Assembly (NCBI RefSeq): GCF_900536025.1
Contig: NZ_UNOZ01000037.1
Coordinates: forward strand, 62,001-126,000
Length of the DNA: 64,000 nucleotides
Reading direction: 5' to 3'
DNA from: Pseudomonas reidholzensis
GTDB lineage: Bacteria; Pseudomonadota; Gammaproteobacteria; Pseudomonadales; Pseudomonadaceae
Within the stretch, counting starts at the first letter, position 1. Every line of letters begins with the position of its first letter. Below the pieces are notes generated by a model. The model was given only the letters and a program-made list of their open reading frames with translations. It did no database searches and was not told the origin of the DNA. Position numbers and translations under genes: made by a program. This document shows, one piece after another, positions 1 through 9,647 of this stretch.

Positions 1-1773
1 GCCACCGGACTCCTGCAGGCTGGCCTGGACGGTCAGCTGCAGCGGCGAGCGGGCTTCGGCCCAGCGGCTCTCGATGTCGATGCTGGCCTTGCCGGCCTGG
101 TCGAGGGTGACCTCGTCCAGCTCCAGGTCCTGGTTGAGTTCGGTCTCGGTGATCGAGCCGAACTGGTACCCCGGCAACGCTGGCACCGCTTCGCGCAGCG
201 GCCGCACATAGGCCTGGCCGCTGAGGCGGTTGCCGGCCGCCGGCGCGCCGTACAGGTAGCGGCCGTTGACGGCGATGGTGGCGGTTTCATCCGGGCTCAG
301 CGGCGTGTCGCTGCCCTTCAGTTCAAGGGCCAGGCGCTCGGGCAGGAAGTCTTCGACGAGGAATTCGTAGACCTGCTTGCGCCCACCGCCGAGGTCGAGC
401 AGCAGCTGCCAGCGACCGGTTGGCGCTTCAGTGGCCAGTTGCAGCTGGTATTGGTAGAGGCCATTGGCGTCGGCCTCCCAGACAAACTTGCGGCTGACCT
501 GCTCATCCGGCCGACGCACTTCCACGTTCACCGGCTGGGCTTTCAGCGGCTTGCCGTCCTGGTCGCGCAGCAGGCCGTTGAGCAGCACCGTCTCACCCGG
601 GCGGTAGAGGTCGCGCGGGCCGAAGATGAAGAACTGCAGCGGATTGGCCTGCGGCCCGGTGATGTCGAACTCGGCCAGGTCCAGCGCCGCGGTGTTCAGG
701 CGCAGCAAGGTGGTGTGCACGCCTTGGGTGGCGATCAGGGTGTCGGCCTTGGCGGTGATCGGCAACTGGGCATGGCCATCGCTGTCGGTCTTGGCCTGGG
801 CCAACAGCTTGCCCTTGTCGTCGTGCAGCTCGAGGTTGACGCCGTTGAGCGCCTTGCCGCCTTCCAGGGCCTGGGCGAACACGTCCAGGCGATCACGGTA
901 GCGGTGTGCCGAGACGCCGATGTCACTGAGGGTGAACAAGGTCGCTGGCTGCGAGTAGTCGTAGGTGCCGGAGGCGCGCATGACCGCCAGGTACACGCCG
1001 GGGTCCTGCAGCGGCTTGATCCCGGCGATCGGCAGGAGCACGGTCTCGCGGGTGTTGCGCGCTGGGTTGAGGTCGAAGCGGCCGCTGTAGACCAGTTCGG
1101 CCATGTCCAGGGTTTCCTTGGACTGGTAGTAGTACAGGCTGCTGTTGCGGCCCCAGTTGACCAGGAAGGTCGAGAGCATCTCCGGCTTGACGCGGAAGAA
1201 TTCGACATCGACCTTGGCGACGTTGAGGGCGATCACCGGCAGGCCCTCGGCAAGCCGCGTGGGCAGCAGCGAACCGCGGCTGGCGAAGCCGATGGTGGGT
1301 TGCATGTCGCGGGTTTCCAGGCGGCTGACCGACTCGCTTTGCAGCGCGTTGCCGTTGACTGCCAGCAGGCCCTTGTCGAGGGTCAGCACCAGCTTGCGCT
1401 GCGGCTCGAGGTGGCGCAGGCGCAGTTCCATCTGGTTGTCGGAGAGTTCCCAGGCGCCGTCGACCTTGCCTTTGACGGTGTCGACCAGGTGCACCTTGCT
1501 GGCGAAGTCCTGGTTGGCGTCCAGCGGCGCGGAGAAGCTGATCGACAGGGCGCTGGCACCGTCGAGCTGGGCCTCGGAGACATCCAGCACGGTCAGCTCG
1601 CGGCCTTCGTAGCGCTTGGCGAGGACGGCTGGGTCCTCGCGTTTGGCCGGCTTGGCTTCGACGGGCGCGGTGGCGGGCGGTTTTTCTGCGGGTGCCGGTG
1701 TGTCCTTGGAAGAGGAATCACAGGCACTGAGCAGGGCCAGCGCGCAGGCCAGCAACAATCCTTTGTTGAACAT
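1..1773 (-). CDS. Alpha-2-macroglobulin family lipoprotein (YfhM-like), C-terminus outside window
   Basis: Open from an ATG at 1773 to the left edge of the window, 591 codons without a stop, so only the N-terminal part is visible. The first 18 residues form a lipoprotein signal with lipobox LSAC (Cys18), followed by a Ser/Pro/Ala-rich linker. What follows is a string of beta-rich segments of the kind found in bacterial alpha-2-macroglobulins, including a VNVEVRRPDEQ-type segment and a region reading LYRPGETVLLNGLLRD. Family members are periplasmic inner-membrane lipoproteins of about 1600 residues thought to trap foreign proteases, often encoded beside pbpC. The thioester and bait regions lie beyond the edge, so the subtype cannot be decided. 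No strong Shine-Dalgarno sequence precedes the ATG. Confidence 0.85.
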   Translation of the reverse strand, partial: MFNKGLLLACALALLSACDSSSKDTPAPAEKPPATAPVEAKPAKREDPAVLAKRYEGRELTVLDVSEAQLDGASALSISFSAPLDANQDFASKVHLVDTVKGKVDGAWELSDNQMELRLRHLEPQRKLVLTLDKGLLAVNGNALQSESVSRLETRDMQPTIGFASRGSLLPTRLAEGLPVIALNVAKVDVEFFRVKPEMLSTFLVNWGRNSSLYYYQSKETLDMAELVYSGRFDLNPARNTRETVLLPIAGIKPLQDPGVYLAVMRASGTYDYSQPATLFTLSDIGVSAHRYRDRLDVFAQALEGGKALNGVNLELHDDKGKLLAQAKTDSDGHAQLPITAKADTLIATQGVHTTLLRLNTAALDLAEFDITGPQANPLQFFIFGPRDLYRPGETVLLNGLLRDQDGKPLKAQPVNVEVRRPDEQVSRKFVWEADANGLYQYQLQLATEAPTGRWQLLLDLGGGRKQVYEFLVEDFLPERLALELKGSDTPLSPDETATIAVNGRYLYGAPAAGNRLSGQAYVRPLREAVPALPGYQFGSITETELNQDLELDEVTLDQAGKASIDIESRWAEARSPLQLTVQASLQESGG

Positions 1774-1921
1774 GGAGAGGGAACTCTTCGGCAGCGTGTT
1801 CTTGAGGGCACAGACTATAGCGCAACGGCGGGCGGCTTACCTGGCGCTGCGCGGCAAGTGAGACCGTGTTCGCGCAGAAGGGTTGCCGGGCCGGTAGAAT
1901 GCGCCACCCAATAGCAGTCAT

Positions 1922-2011
1922 CTGTGCCGGCCTCTTCGCGGGTAAACCCGCTCCCACAGGGTTGCGCGCCATCCTGTGGGAGCGGGTTTACCCGCGAAGA
2001 GGCCGACACAG
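1922..2011. repeat. REP inverted pair (BIME)
   Basis: Two copies of the P. putida-type REP unit (core GCGGGTAAACCCGC, flank CTCCCACAGG) lie head to head, separated by about 13 bases. The outer flanks CTGTGCCGGCCTC and GAGGCCGACACAG also pair. It sits between the outward-reading alpha-2-macroglobulin and dinF genes. Confidence 0.9.
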
Positions 2012-2029
2012 GCGCCATATGGAGTCACC

Positions 2030-3370
2030 ATGCCCGCTCTGTCCGCCGACTGGCGCGATCGCCCTACCCACCGCAAGGTCTGGGGCCTTGCCGCACCGAT
2101 GATCCTGTCCAACATCTCCGTGCCGCTGGTGGCCCTGGTCGACAGCACGGTGATCGGCCATCTGCCGCACGCCCACCAACTGGGCGCGGTGGCCGTGGGC
2201 GCGACCCTGTTCACCTTTATGGTCGGCCTGATGGGTTTCCTGCGCATGGGCTCGACCGGCTTTGCCGCCCAGGCCGCCGGCCGTGCCGACGGCGCAGCAC
2301 TGCGTCAGGTGCTGGTGCAAGGGCTGTTGCTGGCCGTGGCCTTCGCGGTACTGATCGGCCTGCTCGCCCTGCCCTTCAGCCAGCTGGCCTTGCAGGCGAT
2401 GGCGCCCAGTGCCGAGCTGCAGCAGTCCACTGAAGCCTTCTTCCACACGCGCCTGCTGGGCTTGCCGGCGGCGCTGGCCAGCTACGCGCTGGTCGGCTGG
2501 TTCCTGGGCACCCAGAACGCCCGCGCGCCGCTGGCCATCCTGCTGACCACCAACCTGCTCAACATCGTGCTCAACCTGTGGTTCGTACTGGGCCTGGACT
2601 GGGGCGTGATCGGCTCGGCGCGGGCGTCGGTGATTGCCGAGTGGAGTGCCGCGCTGCTCGGCCTGGCCCTGACCCGCCCGGCGTTGCGCGCCCATCCCGG
2701 GCAGATCGCCTGGGCCGCCTTGCACCGCTGGCAGGCCTGGCGACCGCTGCTGTCGGTCAACCGCGATATCTTCCTGCGCAGCCTCGCCTTGCAGTTGGTG
2801 TTCCTGCTGCTGACCGTGCAGGGCGCGCGGCTCGGCGAAGCCACCGTGGCGGCCAATGCCTTGCTGCTCAACGGCCTGCTGCTCACCGCCTATGCGCTGG
2901 ATGGCCTGGCGCATGCGGTCGAGGCCTTGTGCGGCCACGCCATCGGCGCGCGCGACCGCGACACCCTGCGCCGTTCGCTGGTGGTGGCGGGAGGCTGGTC
3001 GTTGCTGACCAGTGTCGGTTTTGCGGGGGTGTTCCTGCTGGGCGGGCACCTGTTCATCGACCTGCAGACCGATATCCCCAGTGTGCGCGAGGCGGCCTAT
3101 CCGTACCTGCCGTACCTGGCGGTGTTGCCGCTGATTGCGGTCTGGAGCTACCTGCTCGACGGGCTGTTCATCGGTGCGACACGGGCACGAGAGATGCGCA
3201 ATGCGATGTTGCTCAGCGTGGTCCTGGCGTTGCCGGTCGCCTGGATGGCGAGCGGGCTCGGCAACCATGGGCTGTGGCTGGCGTTTCTCGGATTCATGGG
3301 ATTGCGCGCGGTGACGCTGGGATGGGTGGGCTGGCGGATGCAGCAGAAAGACGAGTGGATGCGGCGATGA
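2030..3370 (+). CDS. dinF: MATE family efflux transporter, DinF type
   Basis: A 446-residue inner-membrane protein with about twelve hydrophobic helices. It matches the DinF branch of MATE exporters along its length: an N-terminal PMILSNISVPL segment, VDSTVIGHL, NRDIFLRSLALQL mid-protein and LLDGLFIGATRAREMRN near the C-terminus. MATE proteins expel cationic drugs or oxidised compounds using a Na+ or H+ gradient; the substrate here cannot be told. The ATG at 2030 was chosen because GGAG at 2021-2024 is well placed. The same frame stays open upstream to 1976, but that would translate the REP element. The stop codon overlaps the terminator shared with the convergent speA. Confidence 0.9.
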   Translation: MPALSADWRDRPTHRKVWGLAAPMILSNISVPLVALVDSTVIGHLPHAHQLGAVAVGATLFTFMVGLMGFLRMGSTGFAAQAAGRADGAALRQVLVQGLLLAVAFAVLIGLLALPFSQLALQAMAPSAELQQSTEAFFHTRLLGLPAALASYALVGWFLGTQNARAPLAILLTTNLLNIVLNLWFVLGLDWGVIGSARASVIAEWSAALLGLALTRPALRAHPGQIAWAALHRWQAWRPLLSVNRDIFLRSLALQLVFLLLTVQGARLGEATVAANALLLNGLLLTAYALDGLAHAVEALCGHAIGARDRDTLRRSLVVAGGWSLLTSVGFAGVFLLGGHLFIDLQTDIPSVREAAYPYLPYLAVLPLIAVWSYLLDGLFIGATRAREMRNAMLLSVVLALPVAWMASGLGNHGLWLAFLGFMGLRAVTLGWVGWRMQQKDEWMRR

Positions 3371-3402
3371 AACCTGGGGCCGCTTGGCGTCCCCAGGGTT
3401 TC
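3369..3402. terminator. Bidirectional hairpin between convergent dinF and speA
   Basis: GAAACC-T-GGGG at 3369-3379 pairs with CCCC-A-GGGTTTC at 3391-3402, with one bulged G. The A-rich left arm and T-rich right arm make it usable in both directions. The dinF stop codon lies in its left arm. Confidence 0.65.
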
Positions 3403-3412
3403 AAGAGAGCAC

Positions 3413-5326
<1,914 letters not shown>

Positions 5327-5457
5327 TCAAGTCCCCTGTAGAAGTCGAAGACACTGCCCCGGCAAGGGCCGCTGGCAGTGTAGAAACGGAAGATGACGGT
5401 TCGTCCATGCCCACGGGTAGACCCTGGCCACGCAGACGAGTTTAGAAAGCCCTGGGC

Positions 5458-5487
5458 AAAAAATCCCCGAGCGGCATCAACCGCCGG
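5458..5487 (-). terminator. Rho-independent terminator of yciH, overlapping its stop codon
   Basis: On the minus strand a stem of CCG + GCGG pairing with CCGC + CGG (5467-5487, one bulged A) is followed by a run of T. The TGA stop at 5479-5477 lies in the loop. A T-run also lies on the other side, so it could act both ways. Confidence 0.7.
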
Positions 5488-5848
5488 ATTTTTTTGCCTT
5501 GAAGCCCTGCTTGGTCAGCTCGGCGAGCAGCAGCTCGACGTGATCGCCCTGAATCTCGATGACGCCGTCTTTCAAGGCGCCGCCGGTACCGCAACGGCGC
5601 TTGAGCGTGGCGGCCAGCTCCTTGAGCGGCTCGAGCGCCAATGGCACGCCACTGACAGTGGTCACGGTCTTGCCGCCGCGGCCTTTGCTTTCGCGGCGCA
5701 CACGGGCAATACCATCACCTTCGGGGATGACCTGCTGCTTGCAGATGCAGGCGTCAGCCGGTTTGCCGCACTCGGGGCAATGGCGACCTGCATCGGTGGA
5801 ATACACGAGACCGCCCAAGGCGGAGAAGGAAGAAGCTTTCTTGGCCAC
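5477..5848 (-). CDS. yciH: SUI1/eIF1-like translation factor YciH
   Basis: A 123-residue protein of the YciH/SUI1 family. The N-terminal third carries a zinc-ribbon-like CPECGKPADACIC cluster. The rest is the eIF1 fold with the conserved RRCGTGGALKDG and IEIQGDHVE motifs. E. coli YciH affects start-site fidelity, but its role in Pseudomonas is not settled. The GTG at 5848 was chosen because it gives the family N-terminus MAKKASSF and lies 7-8 bases after AGAGGA; an in-frame start at 5872 would place that Shine-Dalgarno sequence inside the coding region. The gene ends in its own terminator, which overlaps the stop codon. Confidence 0.9.
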   Translation of the reverse strand: MAKKASSFSALGGLVYSTDAGRHCPECGKPADACICKQQVIPEGDGIARVRRESKGRGGKTVTTVSGVPLALEPLKELAATLKRRCGTGGALKDGVIEIQGDHVELLLAELTKQGFKAKKSGG

Positions 5849-6046
5849 TTTTGTTCCTCTTGCTGAGGACAAAAACTGGTCGACGCCCTTGGCTGGGGCC
5901 GACCGCGAAGCCCCACTCTGGCAGGGGCGGCGCTACTGGCGCAGATCCTGCGACAGCCCGAAAAGGGCGCGCAGTGTAACGATAAATGCGCCGATTGCTA
6001 AGTACCGGAATGCGCCATTTTACGCGTCTTTTGCGACCCTTTGCGG

Positions 6047-6586
6047 CTAGCGGGCCTGAGTCGCCTGGTAGCGTTGCAACGCAGCCAGCGAATCCGGGCA
6101 GTACGCCAGGGTGCGGCACTCGGTTTCAACCTGTCCCAGGCTGACAAAGCGCGCCTCGATGACCTCCTCCGGCTGCAGCCGCAGCGGGCCATCCCAGACG
6201 GCCGAGAACACCGCGCACCAGAGCCGGTTGCCGGGCTGGTCGAAGAAGAACTTCTCGTGGAAGCGCAGCGCGACGCCACTGACCCCGAGTTCTTCTTCAA
6301 GCTCACGCGCCGCCGACTCGGCGTAGCTTTCGTCGGCCGCGACCATGCCGCCGGCCGCCACGTCCCAATACCCCGGGTACACCGCCTTGCTCAACGAGCG
6401 CCGGTTGATGCACAACTCGCCGGCACCGTTGAACAGCAGGATGAAGGTGCCGCGGCCAATCAGCCCAGCCTCGCGCAACTGCGCACGGGGCAGGGCCCCG
6501 AGCAGTTCATCGGCCTCATCGGCCCAGGCAATCAGTTCAAGGTCGGAGGCCGCGCGGTGCGCGGCCTCGGCGGGGCTGATGGTCAT
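6047..6586 (-). CDS. Nudix hydrolase, YfcD-like
   Basis: The product is a 179-residue Nudix protein. The Nudix box is complete at GGMVAADESYAES followed by AARELEEELGV, fitting GX5EX7REUXEEXGU, so it should bind Mg2+ and hydrolyse a nucleoside-diphosphate-linked substrate. Flanking sequence (YPGYWDVAAGG upstream, an aromatic-rich FHEKFFFDQPGNRLWCAVFSA segment downstream) resembles E. coli YfcD and isopentenyl-diphosphate isomerase relatives; the true substrate is unknown. The ATG at 6586 lies 2 bases after the stop of the DUF2333 gene, so the two form an operon with likely translational coupling. Confidence 0.88.
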   Translation of the reverse strand: MTISPAEAAHRAASDLELIAWADEADELLGALPRAQLREAGLIGRGTFILLFNGAGELCINRRSLSKAVYPGYWDVAAGGMVAADESYAESAARELEEELGVSGVALRFHEKFFFDQPGNRLWCAVFSAVWDGPLRLQPEEVIEARFVSLGQVETECRTLAYCPDSLAALQRYQATQAR

Positions 6587-6588
6587 CT

Positions 6589-7656
6589 TCAGCCCTGCGA
6601 CAGCAGCTGACGCAGGTCGATCACCGCGGCGTTGGCCCGGGAGATATAGTTGGCCATCACCAGCGAGTGGTTGGCCCACATGCCAAAGCCACTGCCGTTC
6701 AGCACCATCGGGCTCCACAGCGCTTCCTGCGAGGCTTCCAGCTCACGGATGATCTGCCGCACGCTGACCGTAGCGTTCTTCTTGGCCAGCACGTCGGCGA
6801 AGTCCACTTCGATCGCACGCAGCAGGTGCGACAGCGCCCAGGCCTGACCACGCGCTTCGTAGAAGACGTTGTCGATCTGCATCCACGGCGTTTCCACCAG
6901 CTCTTCGTCGAGCTGCGGCGCCTGGCCGGCCACCACGGTCTCGGTCTTCAGCGTGCTGTTCAGCTTGACCCGGCCGACACTCGCCGACAGGCGCTGGGAC
7001 AACGACCCCAGGCGCGTGGCGACATCGCCCAGCCAGTTGTTGAGGTTGTCGGCACGGGTGTAGAAGATCGCGCCCTGGTCACCAGCGGCCAGGCGCGCCT
7101 GGTAGCGGTTCAGCGACTTGATGCCCTCTTCGAACTCGGACTCGCTCGACGGCAGGATCCAGCTCTTGTTGTCGAAGTTGAAGCGCGGCTCGGCCTTGGC
7201 CAGGTCGGCATCTTCGGTCGACTGCGACTGCGAACGGGCGAAGTCCTTGCGCAGGGCCCGCGACAGGTCACGCACCTGCACCAGCACGCCGTATTCCCAG
7301 CTCGGCATGTTGTCCATCCACAGGCCCGGCGGGAAGCGGTCGTTGGAAATATACCCACCCGGCTTGTCGAGCAGCGTGCCGGCGACGGTCTTCAGCGTTT
7401 CAATGGTGGTGTAGCCGATCACCATCTTGTGCCCCGTGCGCTCGGAAGCGGCTTGGGCGCTCTGCTGCACCGGGAACAGCTCGGGCTCCTGGCTCCAGTA
7501 CCAGCCGAGGCCGATACAGACCAGCAGGTACAGCCCGATCAGGGTCCCCAGGGCGCGGCTCCAGAGGCCGCCTAGGTAGCTACGGGTAGCGGCGCCACGG
7601 GTGTCGACCCGCTCGCGGGGCTCGGCTTTGGCCTCGCGGTTTTTCCAGTCCAGCAT
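6589..7656 (-). CDS. DUF2333 family membrane-anchored protein
   Basis: The protein has 355 residues. After about 30 hydrophilic residues comes one hydrophobic helix at roughly residues 33-52, leaving a large periplasmic or peripheral domain. Recognisable segments include a FPPGLWMDNMPSWEYGVLVQ stretch, which I associate with the proteobacterial DUF2333 family; no biochemical function is established. It is the first gene of a two-gene operon with the Nudix hydrolase. The 249 bases upstream separate it from the divergent GGDEF regulator and must hold both promoters, but I could not pick out convincing -35/-10 pairs. Confidence 0.8.
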   Translation of the reverse strand: MLDWKNREAKAEPRERVDTRGAATRSYLGGLWSRALGTLIGLYLLVCIGLGWYWSQEPELFPVQQSAQAASERTGHKMVIGYTTIETLKTVAGTLLDKPGGYISNDRFPPGLWMDNMPSWEYGVLVQVRDLSRALRKDFARSQSQSTEDADLAKAEPRFNFDNKSWILPSSESEFEEGIKSLNRYQARLAAGDQGAIFYTRADNLNNWLGDVATRLGSLSQRLSASVGRVKLNSTLKTETVVAGQAPQLDEELVETPWMQIDNVFYEARGQAWALSHLLRAIEVDFADVLAKKNATVSVRQIIRELEASQEALWSPMVLNGSGFGMWANHSLVMANYISRANAAVIDLRQLLSQG

Positions 7657-7905
7657 GGCATTGTCCTTAATCAGTCACGACGGTTCAGGGCTTTGGACCT
7701 CAGGTCTCGGCCAGGGTGCCACGGCCAGCCCATGTCCCTGCACTATAAAGCAGACACCGCCTTACGCATAAGCGACCAGGCGGTCAGCAACTGAATAGGC
7801 GTCCTCGATCGCATTGTTGACATGAGGCACACGTTTGCCCCAGAAGTGGTGCTAGCATAGAGCCATCATCGCACCTGCACCCTCCCTCACCAATGTAGTC
7901 AGGAC

Positions 7906-9522
7906 ATGACCCAGCCAGCCGAGCCGAGCCACCAGCGCCTCAAGCAGCACTTCGCCCAGCGGGTCATCCATCAGGCCCGGCAGATTCTCGAGATCTGGCA
8001 GCGCCTGCAACGCGGCGAGTGGTCAGCCAGCGACCTCGGCGAACTGAGCGAGGCCAACCTGCGCCTGCTGCGCTATGCCGAGCGCTTCGAACAGCCCGAG
8101 CACGGCGACTTGTCGCTGGCGATCGGCCAGACCCTGCGCGCCATCGAAGCCAACAGCGCCCGGCTCAACTCCGACCTGATCGGCGAACTCAACCGGCTCA
8201 TGCAGCGGTTGTCGCGGACCGGCCTGCGCAAGGGCGACCAGCTCGACGACGTGCCGCTGCCGCCCGTGCGCAAGCCGGTGTATATCGTGCTGCAGGACCA
8301 CGAACGCGCCGAGCGCCTGGCCCAGCAACTGGAGTTCTTTGGCCTGGGGGTGCAGGCGTTGTTCAGCGCCGAGGCGTTCTGCGCGTCGATGAGCGAGCGG
8401 CTGCCGTCGGCGATCGTCATGGACGTCGACTTCAGTGGCCCCGGCTGCGGCCTGCAGTTGGCGGCGCAGGCCCAGCAAGGCCTGCAGCAACACATCCCGC
8501 TGCTGTTCTTCAGCCTGCACGAAACCGACACGCCGACCCGCCTGGCCGCCGTGCGCGCCGGCGGTCAGGAGTTCCTGACCGGCACCCTGGAAGCCTCCAG
8601 CCTGCTGGAGAAGGTCGAACTGCACACCAGCGCTACCCAGTACGACCCGTTCCGGGTGCTGGTCATCGACGACTCACGCGCCCAGGCCATGCACACCGAA
8701 CGCCTGCTGAACAATGCCGGGATGATCACCCGCACCCTCACCGAGCCGATCCGCACCATGGCCGAGCTGGCCGACTTCCAGCCCGACCTGGTGATCCTCG
8801 ACCTGTACATGCCCGACTGCACCGGCCCGGAACTGGCCAAGGTGATCCGCCACAACGACCGCTATGTCAGCGTGCCGATCATCTACCTGTCGGCAGAGGA
8901 CGACCTGGACAAGCAGCTCGATGCCATGAGCGAGGGCGGTGACGACTTCCTGACCAAGCCCATCCGCTCGCGTCACCTGGTGACCACCGTGCGCAACCGC
9001 GCCGCCCGTGCCCGCCACCTCAAGGCACGCATGGTGCGCGACAGCCTGACCGGCCTGTACAACCACACCCACATCCTCCAGTTGCTCGAAGATTGCAGCT
9101 TCCGTGCGCGCCGCGAGGGGCAGCCGTTGAGCTTCGCCATGCTCGACATCGATCACTTCAAGAAGATCAACGACCGCCACGGTCACCCCATGGGCGACCG
9201 GGTGATCAAGAGCCTGGCGCTGTTTCTCAAGCAGCGCTTGCGCAAGAGCGACTACATCGGCCGCTACGGCGGCGAAGAGTTCGCCATCGTCATGCCCAAC
9301 ACCCCGCTGGCCGCGGCGCACAAGGTGCTCGACGAGATCCGTCGGCGCTTCTCGGAGATTCTCTACCCGGCGCAGCCGCACGACCTGCATTGCACGTTCA
9401 GCGGCGGCGTGGTGCAGCTCGATGAAGCCCATGACGCGCTGACCATGGCCAGTGCGGCTGACGAGGCGCTGTACCGGGCCAAACACGCCGGGCGCAATTG
9501 CGTGGTGCGGGTCGAGCCGTAG
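7906..9522 (+). CDS. Response regulator with two receiver domains and a GGDEF output (diguanylate cyclase)
   Basis: The protein has 538 residues. An N-terminal helical region (about 1-110) comes first, then a first receiver-like domain (about 124-240), a second receiver (about 249-365) and a GGDEF domain (about 375-535). The second receiver is intact: Asp255/Asp256, phospho-acceptor Asp299 in LDLYMP, Ser329 and Lys351. The first keeps Asp173 but lacks the leading acidic pair and has Gly where the conserved Lys is expected, so it is probably degenerate. The GGEEF signature at 455-459 is catalytically competent, and RKSD (446-449), five residues before it, is a c-di-GMP inhibitory site. It should make c-di-GMP on phosphorylation, like PleD. 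The cognate kinase is not in the window. Confidence 0.9.
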   Translation: MTQPAEPSHQRLKQHFAQRVIHQARQILEIWQRLQRGEWSASDLGELSEANLRLLRYAERFEQPEHGDLSLAIGQTLRAIEANSARLNSDLIGELNRLMQRLSRTGLRKGDQLDDVPLPPVRKPVYIVLQDHERAERLAQQLEFFGLGVQALFSAEAFCASMSERLPSAIVMDVDFSGPGCGLQLAAQAQQGLQQHIPLLFFSLHETDTPTRLAAVRAGGQEFLTGTLEASSLLEKVELHTSATQYDPFRVLVIDDSRAQAMHTERLLNNAGMITRTLTEPIRTMAELADFQPDLVILDLYMPDCTGPELAKVIRHNDRYVSVPIIYLSAEDDLDKQLDAMSEGGDDFLTKPIRSRHLVTTVRNRAARARHLKARMVRDSLTGLYNHTHILQLLEDCSFRARREGQPLSFAMLDIDHFKKINDRHGHPMGDRVIKSLALFLKQRLRKSDYIGRYGGEEFAIVMPNTPLAAAHKVLDEIRRRFSEILYPAQPHDLHCTFSGGVVQLDEAHDALTMASAADEALYRAKHAGRNCVVRVEP

Positions 9523-9647
9523 CGCCGCCGCCATACCGGCAAAACGCCATGTTTTTTCTGACGCCAAGCCGCCGTCGTCATCACCACGTCACAAAACCGC
9601 AATAACTTCAGGCACCTATCTCCCCACTCCCGCCGGAAGTTCGCGCC

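Noticed and set aside
1976..2029. Upstream start for the DinF transporter
   Set aside because: It would translate half of a REP element; the ATG at 2030 has its own Shine-Dalgarno sequence and gives the family N-terminus.
5393..5866. Plus-strand frame of 157 codons over yciH
   Set aside because: It is antisense to yciH, begins in the speA leader and shows no recognisable domain.
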